Assembly: GCA_002270295.1 (NCBI GenBank)
Contig: NISF01000002.1
Span: 62,001-126,000, forward strand
Source: Enterobacter sp. 10-1
GTDB taxonomy: Bacteria > Pseudomonadota > Gammaproteobacteria > Enterobacterales > Enterobacteriaceae
DNA length: 64,000 bases
Direction of reading: 5' to 3'
In this document: positions 41,935 through 53,504 of the stretch, in pieces
Numbering within the stretch: position 1 is the first letter of the stretch
How the letters are laid out: every line of letters starts with the position of its first letter
Notes under the pieces: model-generated
What the model was told of the DNA's origin: nothing
Seen by the model: the letters and a program-made list of their open reading frames with translations, nothing else
The model's database searches: none
Translations under genes and position numbers: made by a program

Positions 41935-42608
41935 GCCAGCCTCGCGGAATCGAAGGCGGGAAGCACGTCGCCGGTCTCGCCCCAGCGGGCATTCCTCGGC
42001 TCCAGCAGCAGGGTTTCCGGGAAATATTCGGCGACGCGCTGATTATCGTGCAGCACCGCCAGCACGGTCTGTCCCTGCCGGTGCATCTCAAGGATCAGCG
42101 TCATCAGCTCGCGGCTGGTCGACTCATCAATCCCGGTAAAGGGTTCATCGAGCATCACCAGCGGAGCCTGCTGGACCATCACCCTGGCAAACAGCATGCG
42201 TTGAAACTGCCCGCCGGAAAGCGCTTCAATCGGCGTTTTCGCCATTGACGCCAGGCCGACGCGATCCAGCGCCGCGTCAATGCGCCGGCGAAGCTCACCG
42301 CGCAGTCCGCTCAGAAGCGAGACCTGCGGCCAGGCGCCCTGGCTCACCACGTCCCGAACCACGAGGGGAAACTGTGATTCCAGCGAATGCCGCTGCGCCA
42401 GCCAGCCGATAACCGGGCGCGACGCGCGCCAGTGCAGGCGGCCGCTCACCGGGGGAATAAACCCGGCCAGCGTTTTTAATAAAGTCGATTTACCGCAGCC
42501 GTTCAGACCGACAATAGCCATCAGGCTGCCCGCGGCGATAACGCCGCTCAGCGCCGGGGTAATCGCCAGCTCGTCATACCCGGCAACCAGGTTTTCCAGT
42601 TCAATCAT
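41931..42608 (-). CDS. Metal ABC transporter ATPase
   Basis: ATPase of 225 residues. Walker A GLNGCGKST, signature LSGGQFQRM, Walker B LVMLDEPFTGID and the H-loop LAVLHDN are all present. ATG 42608 is chosen because it overlaps the stop of a preceding 35-codon ORF (ATGA). The frame extends upstream but the coupled start fits the family N-terminus MIELENLVAGY. Start of the transporter operon proper. Confidence 0.9.
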   Translation of the reverse strand: MIELENLVAGYDELAITPALSGVIAAGSLMAIVGLNGCGKSTLLKTLAGFIPPVSGRLHWRASRPVIGWLAQRHSLESQFPLVVRDVVSQGAWPQVSLLSGLRGELRRRIDAALDRVGLASMAKTPIEALSGGQFQRMLFARVMVQQAPLVMLDEPFTGIDESTSRELMTLILEMHRQGQTVLAVLHDNQRVAEYFPETLLLEPRNARWGETGDVLPAFDSARLA

Positions 42609-42712
42609 GGCAAGGTTACCGCCCACCATGTCGCCAGCCACAGCAGCGCCAGTAGGACGCAGGCGAAGCCTACGCGCAGCGCGGCGGAGCTTGAAAAAAG
42701 AGAAGTGAACAT
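42605..42712 (-). CDS. Small hydrophobic protein at the head of the metal-transporter operon
   Basis: A 35-residue ORF starting at ATG 42712, with GAGG five bases upstream. It begins MFTSLFSSSAALRVG, then has a hydrophobic span (FACVLLALLWLATWWAV) and ends TLP. Its TGA overlaps the ATPase start codon as ATGA, a hallmark of coupled translation. It resembles no family I can name. It may be a membrane microprotein or a leader peptide that couples translation of the ATPase. A Zur-like box lies 19 bases upstream. Confidence 0.65.
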   Translation of the reverse strand: MFTSLFSSSAALRVGFACVLLALLWLATWWAVTLP

Positions 42713-42730
42713 CTTTGCCTCATTCAATAC

Positions 42731-42743
42731 GTTATAACATAAC
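42731..42743. promoter_or_regulatory. Zur-like operator of the metal-transporter operon
   Basis: GTTATAACATAAC is a dyad GTTAT-N3-ATAAC matching the core of enterobacterial Zur boxes (GTTATANTATAAC). It sits just upstream of the small ORF. Zur represses zinc uptake genes when zinc is sufficient, so this supports zinc as substrate. Confidence 0.65.
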
Positions 42744-42844
42744 ACTATTGGATCGGCGGAATAATGTAAATCAGCGTCAACGAAGGGAAATGCTGCAAAA
42801 TGTAACAGACTCCCCTCCAGGCAGAGGGAAGTCTCGGGGCAGGC

Positions 42845-43921
42845 TTACTGTCCGCGGGCCTGAGAAACGGCCAGGCCGAGCTGCCAGACGGCCATCGCGT
42901 AGTGGGTGCTGTGGTTATAGCGGGTGATGGTGTAGAAGTTCGGCAGCCCGTACCAGTACTGGTAGCCGGTACCAATATCGAGGCGCAGCAGGCTCGCCTG
43001 CTGATGGTTACCCAGCGGCTGCGTTGGCGTCAGGCCGGCCGCCGTCAGCTGCGATACGCTGTAATTGGTCTTAAAGCCGTTCTCCAGACCCGGGGCCTGA
43101 CCCATTGCCGGTACCGCGACCAGATCGCCGCTCACCCAGCCGTGCTGCTTGAAGTAGTTGGCAACGCTGCCGATCGCATCCACCGGGTCCCACAGGTTGA
43201 TATGCCCGTCGCCGTTGAAATCCACCGCGTACTGGCGATACGAGGAGGGCATAAACTGACCGTAGCCCATTGCGCCGGCGAAGGAGCCTTTAAGGTTCAG
43301 CGGATCGTCGCTTTCGCTACGCGCCATCAGCAGGAAGGTTTCCAGCTCGCCGGAGAAGTACTCGGCGCGTCGCGGATAGCTGAAGGAGAGCGTCGCCAGG
43401 GCGTCAAGAATGCGGGTTTTCCCCATCACGCGCCCCCAGCGGGTTTCCACGCCAATAATACCGACAATGATTTCCGGCGGTACGCCGTAGACCTGCCAGG
43501 CGCGGTTCAGCGCATCCTGATACTGATTCCAGAACGCCACGCCGTTTTGCACATTATCCGGGGTGATGAACTGTTTTTTGTAGCGCAGCCACGCGCCGTT
43601 CGGCCCGGACGGCGGCAGTCCGCTCGGCGCCTGGCGGTCCATCAGGCGCAGGACGTAATCCAGACGCTTAGCCTGGGAGAGAATTTCGTGCAGCTGCTGC
43701 CGGTCAAATCCGTGCTTGCTCACCATTTTGTCGATGAACTGCTCCGCAGCAGGATTGTTGGCGAAATCTCCCCCCATATTCATAACGTTATGCTGCGGCT
43801 CCAGCAGGAAGCCACCGGATCCTCCCGTGGTCTCCGTTACTGCGGTGGCTTTAGGTTTGCTGCTACAGGCAGCGAGGAGTACGCACAGCGGGAGTAGTGC
43901 CAGATAGCGACGCTTCAACAT
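42845..43921 (-). CDS. mltB: Membrane-bound lytic murein transglycosylase B (MltB)
   Basis: Cleaves peptidoglycan to 1,6-anhydro products at the outer membrane inner face; 358 residues (E. coli 361). Lipobox LLAAC follows a short signal sequence. Family 3 lytic transglycosylase motifs include IIVGIIGVETRWGR with the catalytic Glu and GAMGYGQFMPSSYRQYAVDF. ATG 43921 is chosen because it gives the lipoprotein signal; the open frame upstream does not. Divergent from the srl operon. Confidence 0.95.
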   Translation of the reverse strand: MLKRRYLALLPLCVLLAACSSKPKATAVTETTGGSGGFLLEPQHNVMNMGGDFANNPAAEQFIDKMVSKHGFDRQQLHEILSQAKRLDYVLRLMDRQAPSGLPPSGPNGAWLRYKKQFITPDNVQNGVAFWNQYQDALNRAWQVYGVPPEIIVGIIGVETRWGRVMGKTRILDALATLSFSYPRRAEYFSGELETFLLMARSESDDPLNLKGSFAGAMGYGQFMPSSYRQYAVDFNGDGHINLWDPVDAIGSVANYFKQHGWVSGDLVAVPAMGQAPGLENGFKTNYSVSQLTAAGLTPTQPLGNHQQASLLRLDIGTGYQYWYGLPNFYTITRYNHSTHYAMAVWQLGLAVSQARGQ

Positions 43922-44127
43922 GGGACTTCCATTTAACAAATTCGGCAAGGGGTAATTATGGTAAAGCATGCGGCCGTCAACAAGGAAGCGGCAATGTATT
44001 CGCGGACAAAATAGTCCTGCCCGCCCCCTCTCTCCCCGCCCGAAGATCCTCTTCCCGGCCAATTTGCAGGGTGAAATTTTCATCCCATCGGCAATAAACT
44101 TTCAAATTAAAATATTTATCTTTCATT

Positions 44128-45749
<1,622 letters not shown>

Positions 45750-45762
45750 GAGGTTCCTGAAG

Positions 45763-46125
45763 ATGACCGTGATTTACCAGACCACCATTACGCATATCGG
45801 CGCCAGCGCGACGATGGCGCTTGAGGATCGGATGCTGATTACCTTCCGCGAGGGCGCGCCGGCGGATATCGAAGAGTACTGCTTTATTCACAACCACGGC
45901 GAGCTCGTCGGCTCGCTGGCGCCGGGGGCGGAGCTCCAGCTGGGCGATCGGCGCTACCCGGTCACCGCGGTGGGCGACGTGGCGGAACAGAATCTGCGCG
46001 AGCTGGGCCATATCACGCTGCGTTTCGACGGCCACCGCGTGGCGGAGTTTCCGGGGACGGTTCACGTGGCCGGCCCGGTACCGGAGGCAATCGCCCCCGG
46101 CTGTGTACTGAAATTTTTTGCTTAA
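45763..46125 (+). CDS. srlB: PTS glucitol/sorbitol subunit IIA (SrlB)
   Basis: Cytosolic IIA phosphocarrier of 120 residues. The active-site His lies in CFIHNHGELVGSLAPG. The C-terminus reads LRFDGHRVAEFPGTVHVAG, as in the family. AAGAGG upstream of the ATG. Located between srlE and srlD as in E. coli. Confidence 0.94.
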   Translation: MTVIYQTTITHIGASATMALEDRMLITFREGAPADIEEYCFIHNHGELVGSLAPGAELQLGDRRYPVTAVGDVAEQNLRELGHITLRFDGHRVAEFPGTVHVAGPVPEAIAPGCVLKFFA

Positions 46126-46142
46126 GCTGTAAGGAGAGAACT

Positions 46143-46922
46143 ATGAGTCAGGTTGCTGTTGTCATCGGCGGAGGACAAACCTTAGGTGAGTTTCTGTGTC
46201 GTGGCCTCGCCGCGCAAGGATATCGCGTGGCGGTGGTTGATATTCAAAGCGATAAGGCCACCCGCGTGGCGCAGGCGATTAACGCCGAGTATGGCGAAGG
46301 GACGGCGTACGGTTTTGGCGCCGATGCGACCAGCGAGGCCAGCGTCGTCGCGCTCGCCCGCGGCGTGGACGAGATATTCGCCCGCGTGGATCTGCTGGTT
46401 TACAGTGCCGGGATCGCCAAAGCGGCCTTTATCAGCGATTTTGCGCTGGGCGACTTCGACCGCTCGCTGCAGGTCAATCTGGTGGGCTACTTCCTCTGCG
46501 CCCGCGAGTTTTCACGGCTGATGATCCGCGACGGCATTCAGGGACGCATCATTCAGATCAACTCCAAATCCGGCAAAGTGGGCAGCAAGCATAATTCCGG
46601 CTACAGCGCGGCGAAGTTTGGCGGCGTGGGGCTGACCCAGTCGCTGGCGCTGGATCTGGCGGAGTACGGTATTACCGTGCACGCGCTGATGCTCGGCAAC
46701 CTGCTGAAGTCGCCGATGTTCCAGTCTCTGCTGCCGCAGTATGCCCACAAGCTGGGTATTGCCGAAGATCAGGTCGAGCAGTACTACGTCGACAAGGTTC
46801 CGCTGAAGCGCGGCTGCGATTATCAGGACGTGCTCAACGTACTGATGTTTTACGCCAGCCCACAGGCCTCTTACTGCACCGGGCAGTCCATCAACGTCAC
46901 CGGCGGGCAGGTGATGTTTTAA
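46143..46922 (+). CDS. srlD: Sorbitol-6-phosphate 2-dehydrogenase SrlD
   Basis: Short-chain dehydrogenase that oxidises glucitol-6-phosphate to fructose-6-phosphate with NAD; 259 residues. The cofactor motif GGGQTLGEFLCRGLA is at the N-terminus. Catalytic residues are Ser in INSKSGKVGSK and YSAAKFGG (Tyr and Lys). AAGGAGAG precedes ATG. A hairpin separates it from gutM. Confidence 0.96.
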   Translation: MSQVAVVIGGGQTLGEFLCRGLAAQGYRVAVVDIQSDKATRVAQAINAEYGEGTAYGFGADATSEASVVALARGVDEIFARVDLLVYSAGIAKAAFISDFALGDFDRSLQVNLVGYFLCAREFSRLMIRDGIQGRIIQINSKSGKVGSKHNSGYSAAKFGGVGLTQSLALDLAEYGITVHALMLGNLLKSPMFQSLLPQYAHKLGIAEDQVEQYYVDKVPLKRGCDYQDVLNVLMFYASPQASYCTGQSINVTGGQVMF

Positions 46923-46931
46923 CCGCCGGTT

Positions 46932-46954
46932 CCCGGGTCGCGCCGCGATCCGGG
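46932..46954 (+). terminator. Intra-operon hairpin between srlD and gutM
   Basis: CCCGGGTCG at 46932-46940 pairs with CGATCCGGG at 46946-46954 (one G-T). No T-run, so it may lower rather than stop transcription into gutM-srlR-gutQ. Confidence 0.45.
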
Positions 46955-46986
46955 TTCTTCCCGACGCCACGCCTTAAGGAGATTTT

Positions 46987-47346
46987 ATGGTTAGCGCATT
47001 AATCACCGTCGCCGCCATCGCCTGGATCGCCCAGCTCGCCTTCGGCGGCTGGCAGATCCGCCGCTTTAACCGCGAGTTCGATAAACTCTGTCAGCAGGGC
47101 CGCGTCGGCGTCGGACGCTCAGCGGGCCGCTTCAAGCCGCGGGCCATCGTCGCCATTGCGGTTGATGAACACGACCGCATCAGCGGCACGCTGCTGATGA
47201 AGGGCCTGACCGTCTTCGCGCGTCCGCAAACAATCCCGGCGCTTGACGGCAAACTTTTGCAGGAATTGCAGCCGGATATGATCTTTCCCCATGATCCGCT
47301 CTGTCGGAATGCACTATCATTAGCGCTTAAACCGAAACATGTATAA
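46987..47346 (+). CDS. gutM: Glucitol operon activator GutM
   Basis: Activator of the srl operon in E. coli; 119 residues. An N-terminal hydrophobic segment (ALITVAAIAWIAQLAFGGW) is followed by RFNREFDKLCQQGRVGVGRSAG and an otherwise soluble domain, matching GutM. AAGGAG precedes ATG. Next to srlR, with which it sets operon expression. Confidence 0.93.
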   Translation: MVSALITVAAIAWIAQLAFGGWQIRRFNREFDKLCQQGRVGVGRSAGRFKPRAIVAIAVDEHDRISGTLLMKGLTVFARPQTIPALDGKLLQELQPDMIFPHDPLCRNALSLALKPKHV

Positions 47347-47414
47347 TTTCGTTGTAAAAGTAAATATCTTGCGAAATTATCATATCGAAACTTTAAACGC
47401 AGGATGTAACCGCT

Positions 47415-48188
47415 ATGAAACCACGTCAGCGACAGGCCGCTATTCTTGAGCATCTGCAGTCGCAGGGTAAATGCTCGGTCGAAGAGCTGGCGCAACACTT
47501 CGATACCACCGGTACGACAATCCGCAAGGATCTGGTGACCCTCGAACATGCCGGAACCGTCATTCGCACCTACGGCGGAGTGGTGTTGAATAAAGACGAA
47601 AGCGACCCGCCTATCGATCATAAGACGCTGATCAATACCGCGAAGAAAGCGCGCATCGCCGAAGCCGCCGTGCGCTTTATTCACGATGGCGACTCGATCA
47701 TCCTCGATGCCGGCAGTACGGTACTACAGATGGTGCCCCTGCTCAGCCGCTTCAATAACATCACGGTAATGACCAACAGCCTGCATATCGTTAACGCCCT
47801 CTCTGAGCTCGACAATGAACAAACGATTCTGATGCCCGGCGGCACCTTTCGCAAAAAATCAGCTTCCTTTCACGGGCAGCTGGCGGAGAATGCCTTCGAG
47901 CAGTTCAGCTTCGATAAGCTGTTTATGGGTACCGACGGCATCGATCTGAACGCCGGCGTTACCACCTTCAACGAGGTTTATACCGTCAGCAAAGCGATGT
48001 GCAATGCCGCCAGGGAAGTGATCCTGATGGCCGACTCATCGAAGTTTGGCCGTAAGAGCCCAAACATCGTCTGCGGCCTTGAAAGCGTGGATATGCTGAT
48101 TACCGATGCCGGTATCGACCCGACGTTCCAGCGGGCGCTGGAAGAGCAAGGCATCAAAGTGATTATTACTGGAGAAGATCATGAGTAA
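47415..48188 (+). CDS. srlR: Glucitol operon repressor SrlR (DeoR family)
   Basis: DeoR-type repressor of 257 residues. The N-terminal helix-turn-helix includes [26 protein letters not shown]. The C-terminal sugar-phosphate-binding domain has the motif [12 protein letters not shown] and [18 protein letters not shown]. It represses srlAEBD in the absence of glucitol. The stop overlaps gutQ by eight bases. Confidence 0.95.
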   Translation: MKPRQRQAAILEHLQSQGKCSVEELAQHFDTTGTTIRKDLVTLEHAGTVIRTYGGVVLNKDESDPPIDHKTLINTAKKARIAEAAVRFIHDGDSIILDAGSTVLQMVPLLSRFNNITVMTNSLHIVNALSELDNEQTILMPGGTFRKKSASFHGQLAENAFEQFSFDKLFMGTDGIDLNAGVTTFNEVYTVSKAMCNAAREVILMADSSKFGRKSPNIVCGLESVDMLITDAGIDPTFQRALEEQGIKVIITGEDHE

Positions 48189-49146
48189 CTTTCTGTTAGA
48201 AGCCGGACGCCAGACCCTGCTGCTGGAGCTCCAGGAGGCGAGCCGCCTGCCTGAACGCCTGGGCGACGACTTCATCCGCGCGGCGGAAACCATCATCCAC
48301 TGCGAGGGTAAACTGATTGTTTCCGGCATCGGTAAATCAGGCCATATCGGCAAAAAGCTGGCCGCCACCTTTGCCAGCACCGGCACGCCGGCGTTTTTTG
48401 TCCACCCGGCGGAGGCGCTGCACGGCGATCTGGGGATGCTCGACGGCCGCGACGTGATGCTCTTTATCTCTTATTCCGGCGGGGCGAAGGAGCTCGACCT
48501 GATCGTGCCGCGGCTGGAAGAAAAATCGATTCCTCTGCTGGCGATGACCGGCAAATCGAAATCCCCGCTGGCGCTGGCGTCCAGGGCGGTGCTGGATATT
48601 GCCGTAGAGCGCGAAGCCTGTCCGATGCACCTCGCACCGACCTCCAGCACCGTTAACACGCTGATGCTCGGCGACGCGCTGGCGATGGCGGTGATGCAGG
48701 CCCGCGGCTTCAATGAAGAAGATTTTGCCCGCTCGCATCCGGCCGGCGCGCTCGGCGCGCGGCTGCTGAATAAAGTCCACCATCTGATGCGTCGCGACGA
48801 GGAGGTGCCGCGCGTTGACGTCACCGCCAGCGTGATGGCCGCCATGCTTGAACTCAGCCGCACCGGGCTGGGGCTGGTAGCGGTATGCGATGCGCAAAAC
48901 CGCGTCGAGGGCGTATTCACCGACGGCGACCTGCGCCGCTGGCTGGTGGGCGGCGGCACCCTTGAGGATACCGTCAGCCGGGCGATGACCCGCAGCGGCG
49001 TGACGCTGCAGGCCGAGAGCCGCGCGGTTGAAGCCAAAGAGCGCCTGATGAAGCACAAAATCAGCGCCGCCCCGGTAGTGGATGAAAGTGGCCAGCTGGT
49101 CGGCGCGATTAACCTGCAGAACTTTTATCAGGCCGGGATTCTTTAA
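48181..49146 (+). CDS. gutQ: Arabinose-5-phosphate isomerase GutQ
   Basis: Interconverts D-ribulose-5-phosphate and D-arabinose-5-phosphate, a KdsD paralogue; 321 residues. The SIS domain contains [22 protein letters not shown] and [11 protein letters not shown]; the two C-terminal CBS domains follow ([13 protein letters not shown] and [12 protein letters not shown]). Overlaps srlR by eight bases and the convergent norR by 38 bases at its 3' end. Confidence 0.95.
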   Translation: MSNFLLEAGRQTLLLELQEASRLPERLGDDFIRAAETIIHCEGKLIVSGIGKSGHIGKKLAATFASTGTPAFFVHPAEALHGDLGMLDGRDVMLFISYSGGAKELDLIVPRLEEKSIPLLAMTGKSKSPLALASRAVLDIAVEREACPMHLAPTSSTVNTLMLGDALAMAVMQARGFNEEDFARSHPAGALGARLLNKVHHLMRRDEEVPRVDVTASVMAAMLELSRTGLGLVAVCDAQNRVEGVFTDGDLRRWLVGGGTLEDTVSRAMTRSGVTLQAESRAVEAKERLMKHKISAAPVVDESGQLVGAINLQNFYQAGIL

Positions 49147-50653
49147 GCCCCAGACGCTTCGCCAGCCGATGCAGGTTGGCGACGTCCAGCGCCAGCGCCC
49201 GGGCCGCCGCCGCCCAGCTGCGGTTATTCTCCGCCAGCGCCCTGGCGATCGCCTCGCGCTGGAATGACTCCGTCGCCTCACGCAGGTTTAGCGCCTGCGT
49301 CGGCGCCGGCGGCGCGGCGCTCGGCAGGTTCGGCGCGTCGCCGGCAAACTGAAAGTGCTGCGGTTCCAGCACGATTTCATCCCCCGCCTGGGTCGCCCGC
49401 GCCAGCACCACCGCGCGATGAATCGCATGCTCCAGCTCGCGAACGTTGCCGGGCCACGACCAGGCGCCCAGCCTTGCCCGCGCGGCGCCGCTTAACACCA
49501 CCTGCCCCAGCCCCATCCGCAGGCGGCACTGCTCGCAGAAATAGCCCGCCAGCAGCACCACGTCCTGATCCCGCTCGCGCAGCGCCGGCACTGACAGCGG
49601 AAAGACGCTCAGCCGGTGATAAAGGTCGGCGCGAAAGCGCCCTTCAACCACCTCCTGGCGCAGGTCGCGGTTGGTGGCCGCCAGCACCCGCACGTCCACC
49701 CGCAGGCTGCGATCGTCCCCGACGCGCTGAATGTCGCCATACTGCAGCACGCGCAGCAGCTTCGCCTGCAGCGCCAGCGACAGCTCGCCGATCTCATCGA
49801 GGAACAGCGTGCCGTTATCGGCCATTTCAAACTTGCCGCTGCGGTTGCTGATAGCCCCGGTAAACGCCCCCTTTACGTGACCAAAAAGCTCGCTCTCGGC
49901 CACGCTTTCCGGCAGCGCCGCGCAGTTAAGATAGACCAGCGGATTGGCGGCGCGCGGCGAGCCCTGATGCACCGCTTTCGCCACCAGCTCCTTGCCGGTG
50001 CCGGTTTCACCGTCAATCAGCACGTTGAGATCCGATGCCGCGACGATATCAATCTCCTTTTTCAGCTGCAGCATCGGCGCCGAAAGGCCAATAATCTCCT
50101 GGCGCTCGGCGGCCGGGTAGCTCACGCTCGGCTCCGGCAGCACGTTCTGGTTCTCCAGGCGGGCGATCAGCAGCGCGTTATTCAGCGCCCCCGCCACCAG
50201 CGCGGCAATCAGCCGCAGCTCCTCATCGCTGAAGCTGTCAAAGCGGTCGGCGTCCATGCCGTCGAGGGTCAGCGCGCCGATCAGCGTTTGCCCGGCAAAC
50301 AGCGGCAGCCCAACGCAGGCGTGAACCTTGAGGCTTTCCTGGCCGGGGATCAGCCCGTCATACGGGTCCGGCAGGTCGCTATCCGCCGGGAAGCGCACCA
50401 CGTCGCCGGCTCGGGCGATCGCCTCCAGGCGCGGATGCCCTTCGAGGGAAAAGCGCCGCCCCAGCACGTCCTGGGCGAGGCCGTCGATCGCCAGCGGCAC
50501 AAACTGATGCGCCTCATAGCGCAGCAGCGCCGAGGCATCGCAGCCGAGGATCTGCCGCAGGGTGGCAATCAGCCGCGGGAAGCGGTCGGCATGGCCGATA
50601 TCGCTTTGCAAATCAATGGCGATTTTCGCCAGCGCCTCTACGGAAAAGCTCAT
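49109..50653 (-). CDS. norR: Nitric-oxide-responsive sigma-54 activator NorR
   Basis: Senses NO through a non-haem iron in an N-terminal GAF domain and activates norVW; 514 residues (E. coli 504). GAF iron-ligand region includes the Cys in [11 protein letters not shown] and nearby Arg and Asp. The AAA+ domain has Walker [15 protein letters not shown] and [10 protein letters not shown] Fis-type helix-turn-helix ends it ([25 protein letters not shown]). The C-terminus is about ten residues longer than E. coli and overlaps gutQ. Divergent from norV, with three NorR sites between them. Confidence 0.95.
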   Translation of the reverse strand: MSFSVEALAKIAIDLQSDIGHADRFPRLIATLRQILGCDASALLRYEAHQFVPLAIDGLAQDVLGRRFSLEGHPRLEAIARAGDVVRFPADSDLPDPYDGLIPGQESLKVHACVGLPLFAGQTLIGALTLDGMDADRFDSFSDEELRLIAALVAGALNNALLIARLENQNVLPEPSVSYPAAERQEIIGLSAPMLQLKKEIDIVAASDLNVLIDGETGTGKELVAKAVHQGSPRAANPLVYLNCAALPESVAESELFGHVKGAFTGAISNRSGKFEMADNGTLFLDEIGELSLALQAKLLRVLQYGDIQRVGDDRSLRVDVRVLAATNRDLRQEVVEGRFRADLYHRLSVFPLSVPALRERDQDVVLLAGYFCEQCRLRMGLGQVVLSGAARARLGAWSWPGNVRELEHAIHRAVVLARATQAGDEIVLEPQHFQFAGDAPNLPSAAPPAPTQALNLREATESFQREAIARALAENNRSWAAAARALALDVANLHRLAKRLGLKESRPDKSSAG

Positions 50654-50665
50654 CGCTGCCTCACT

Positions 50666-50721
50666 GTCATTTTGACAATCACAATAGTCATAACGACTAT
50701 TTTAACCATTGTCATTTTGAC
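50666..50721 (+). promoter_or_regulatory. Three NorR enhancer sites
   Basis: GTCATTTTGAC (50666-50676), GTCATAACGAC (50687-50697) and GTCATTTTGAC (50711-50721) fit the NorR pattern GT-N7-AC with GTCA/TGAC half-sites. Three such sites are needed at E. coli norVW. They also cover the likely norR promoter. Confidence 0.9.
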
Positions 50722-50776
50722 AGCAACGCTTTTAGCAAAAAATAATAAATCAAATAAAATCAATATATTAAAAAGT

Positions 50777-50792
50777 TGGCACGCAGCTTGAT
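50777..50792 (+). promoter_or_regulatory. Sigma-54 promoter of norVW
   Basis: TGGCACGCAGCTTGAT has a perfect TGGCAC -24 element; the -12 reads TTGA rather than TTGC, ten bases after GG. It lies 49 bases before the norV ATG and 56 bases after the last NorR site. Confidence 0.75.
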
Positions 50793-50840
50793 ATAAGCAA
50801 AACATCTTATTTTGAAAACGCTGAATTAATTGAGGTTGCT

Positions 50841-52286
50841 ATGTCTATTCTGGTTAAAAATAACATTCATTGGGTTGGCCAACGCGACTGGGAAGTGCGT
50901 GATTTCCACGGAACCGAATATAAAACGCTGCGCGGCAGCAGCTACAACAGCTATCTGATCCGGGAAGAAAAGAACGTCCTGATCGATACCGTGGATCATA
51001 AATTCAGCCGCGAGTTCGTACAGAACCTGCGCAGCGAAATCGACCTCGCCGATATCGACTACATCGTGATTAACCATGCGGAAGAGGACCACGCCGGCGC
51101 GCTGACCGAGCTGATGAACTCAATCCCGGACACCCCGATTTACTGCACCGCCAACGCCATCGACTCCATCACCGGCCACCACCATCACCCGGAGTGGAAC
51201 TTCAACGTGGTGAAAACCGGCGACAGCCTCGATCTCGGCAACGGTAAGCAGCTGATCTTCGTGGAAACCCCGATGCTGCACTGGCCGGATAGCATGATGA
51301 CCTATATGACCGGAGACGCGGTGCTGTTCAGCAACGACGCCTTCGGCCAGCACTACTGCGACGAACACCTGTTCAACGACGAAGTGGATCAGACCGAGCT
51401 GTTCGAACAGTGCCAGCGCTACTACGCCAATATCCTGACGCCGTTCAGCCGCCTGGTGACGCCGAAAATTACCGAGATCCTCGGATTCAACCTGCCGGTG
51501 GATATGATCGCCACCTCCCACGGCGTGGTGTGGCGCGACAACCCGACGCAAATCGTCGAGCTGTACCTGAAATGGGCGGCGGATTATCAGGAAGACCGCA
51601 TCACCATTTTCTACGACACCATGTCCAACAACACCCGCATGATGGCCGACGCTATCGCCCAGGGCATCACCGACATCGACCCGCGCGTGGCGGTGAAAAT
51701 CTTTAACGTCGCCCGCAGCGACAAAAACGAAATTCTCACCAACGTGTTCCGCTCAAAAGGCGTGCTGGTGGGGACCTCGACCATGAACAACGTCATGATG
51801 CCGAAAATCGCCGGCCTGGTGGAAGAGATGACCGGCCTGCGTTTTCGCAATAAACGCGCCAGCGCCTTTGGCTCCCACGGCTGGAGCGGCGGCGCGGTTG
51901 ACCGCCTCTCTACCCGCCTGCAGGATGCCGGCTTTGAAATGTCCCTGAGCCTGAAGGCGAAATGGCGCCCGGATCTGGATGCGCTGGAAATTTGCCGCGA
52001 GCACGGCCGTGAAATCGCCCGCCAGTGGGCCCTCTCCCCGCTGCCGGCCAGCGCCGATAAAAAAGCGTCGGCTGAACAGAGCGCCTGCGCCGCTGCCGCC
52101 GCGGCCGACCTCGGCCCGTCGATGCAGTGCAGCGTGTGCCAGTGGATCTACGATCCGGCGAAAGGCGAACCGAACCAGGACGTCCAGCCTGGCACCCCGT
52201 GGAGCGACGTACCGGATAACTTCCTGTGCCCTGAGTGCTCTCTCGGCAAAGATGTCTTTGACGTTCTGGCAACGGAGGCAAAATGA
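50841..52286 (+). CDS. norV: Anaerobic nitric oxide reductase flavorubredoxin NorV
   Basis: Reduces NO to N2O at a di-iron centre under low oxygen; 481 residues (E. coli 479). Domains in order: metallo-beta-lactamase-like di-iron domain with HAEEDHAG and later HWPDSMMTY and TSHGVVWR; flavodoxin-like FMN domain from [16 protein letters not shown]; and C-terminal rubredoxin with [10 protein letters not shown] and CPECSLGKD iron ligands. GAGG precedes the ATG. ATGA overlap with norW. Confidence 0.96.
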   Translation: MSILVKNNIHWVGQRDWEVRDFHGTEYKTLRGSSYNSYLIREEKNVLIDTVDHKFSREFVQNLRSEIDLADIDYIVINHAEEDHAGALTELMNSIPDTPIYCTANAIDSITGHHHHPEWNFNVVKTGDSLDLGNGKQLIFVETPMLHWPDSMMTYMTGDAVLFSNDAFGQHYCDEHLFNDEVDQTELFEQCQRYYANILTPFSRLVTPKITEILGFNLPVDMIATSHGVVWRDNPTQIVELYLKWAADYQEDRITIFYDTMSNNTRMMADAIAQGITDIDPRVAVKIFNVARSDKNEILTNVFRSKGVLVGTSTMNNVMMPKIAGLVEEMTGLRFRNKRASAFGSHGWSGGAVDRLSTRLQDAGFEMSLSLKAKWRPDLDALEICREHGREIARQWALSPLPASADKKASAEQSACAAAAAADLGPSMQCSVCQWIYDPAKGEPNQDVQPGTPWSDVPDNFLCPECSLGKDVFDVLATEAK

Positions 52287-53416
52287 GTGATGGTATCGTC
52301 ATCATCGGCTCGGGCTTCGCGGCCCGCCAGCTGGTAAAAAATATTCGTAAGCAGGACCCGCAGATCCCGCTGACGCTGATCGCCGCCGACAGCATGGATG
52401 AGTACAACAAACCGGATCTCAGCCACGTCATCAGCCGCGGTCAGAATGCCGAGGATCTGACCCTGCAAACCGCAGGGGAGTTTGCCGAACAGTATAACCT
52501 GCGCCTGTTCCCCCACGTCCGGGTGAGCGATATCGACGCCGAGGGCAAAGTGGTCAAAAGTCAGGATCGCGAGTGGCGCTACGACAAGCTGGTGCTGGCG
52601 ACCGGCGCCGCGCCGTTTATTCCGCCGGTGCCGGGCCGCGAGCTGATGCTCACCCTCAACAGCCAGCGAGAATACGGCGCCGCCCAAACCCGGCTCCACG
52701 ACGCGCGGCGCGTGCTGATCGTCGGCGGCGGGCTGATCGGCTGCGAGCTGGCGATGGATTTCTGCCGCGCCGGCAAAGCGGTGACGGTGGTCGACAATTC
52801 CGCCAGCGTGCTGTCGGCGCTGATGCCGCCGGAGGCCAGCAGCCGCCTGCAGCATCGGTTAACCGATATGGGCGTGCACCTGATGCTGAAAACCCAGCTC
52901 GAAGGGCTGGAGCAAACCGCTGACGGCATCCGCGTAACCGTCGATCGTCAGCGCAGCGTGACCGTGGACGCGGTGGTTGCCGCCGCCGGCCTGCGCCCGG
53001 AAACCGCCCTGGCGCGTCGAGCAGGCCTTGAGATTAACCGCGGCGTGGTGGTCGATAGCCGCCTGCGCAGCAGCCATCCGGCAATCTTCGCCCTCGGCGA
53101 CTGCGCCGAAATTAACGGCATGGTGCTGCCGTTCCTGCAGCCTATTTTGCTCAGCGCCATGTGCCTGAGCAAAAATCTGCTGGAGCAGCCGGGCGAGCTG
53201 AAGCTGCCGCCGATGCTGGTGAAGGTGAAAACCCCGGCTCTCCCGCTGCATCTGGCCGGAGATACGCGGCGCGAAGATTTAACGTGGAATATCGTGGCCG
53301 CCAACGACGGCCTGGTGGCTAAAGGCGTGGATGCGGAAAACCAGCTGCGCGCCTTTGTGGTCAGCGAAGACCGGATGAAAGAGGCCTTTGCGCTGCTGAA
53401 GCAGCTGGTGAGCTAA
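52283..53416 (+). CDS. norW: NADH:flavorubredoxin reductase NorW
   Basis: FAD enzyme that passes electrons from NADH to the rubredoxin domain of NorV; 377 residues. FAD motif [20 protein letters not shown] at the N-terminus, NAD motif [21 protein letters not shown] in the middle, and the second FAD contact [10 protein letters not shown]. The C-terminal FAD-binding block [10 protein letters not shown] is present. Overlaps norV by four bases. It marks the last conserved gene before the accessory segment. Confidence 0.95.
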   Translation: MSDGIVIIGSGFAARQLVKNIRKQDPQIPLTLIAADSMDEYNKPDLSHVISRGQNAEDLTLQTAGEFAEQYNLRLFPHVRVSDIDAEGKVVKSQDREWRYDKLVLATGAAPFIPPVPGRELMLTLNSQREYGAAQTRLHDARRVLIVGGGLIGCELAMDFCRAGKAVTVVDNSASVLSALMPPEASSRLQHRLTDMGVHLMLKTQLEGLEQTADGIRVTVDRQRSVTVDAVVAAAGLRPETALARRAGLEINRGVVVDSRLRSSHPAIFALGDCAEINGMVLPFLQPILLSAMCLSKNLLEQPGELKLPPMLVKVKTPALPLHLAGDTRREDLTWNIVAANDGLVAKGVDAENQLRAFVVSEDRMKEAFALLKQLVS

Positions 53417-53463
53417 GCGCTTTCCTGGGTCGCGACGTCAACGCCTTGCCCGTGTATGGATGC

Positions 53464-53504
53464 CCCCCGTTATACAACCCATCTCTTCAGTTGTGTAACG
53501 GGGG
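53464..53504 (+). terminator. Terminator-like hairpin after norW
   Basis: CCCCCGTTATACAAC (53464-53478) pairs with GTTGTGTAACGGGGG (53490-53504), a 15-base stem with one G-T. Only TATATT follows, so it may act as a strong hairpin rather than a classical terminator. Confidence 0.7.
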
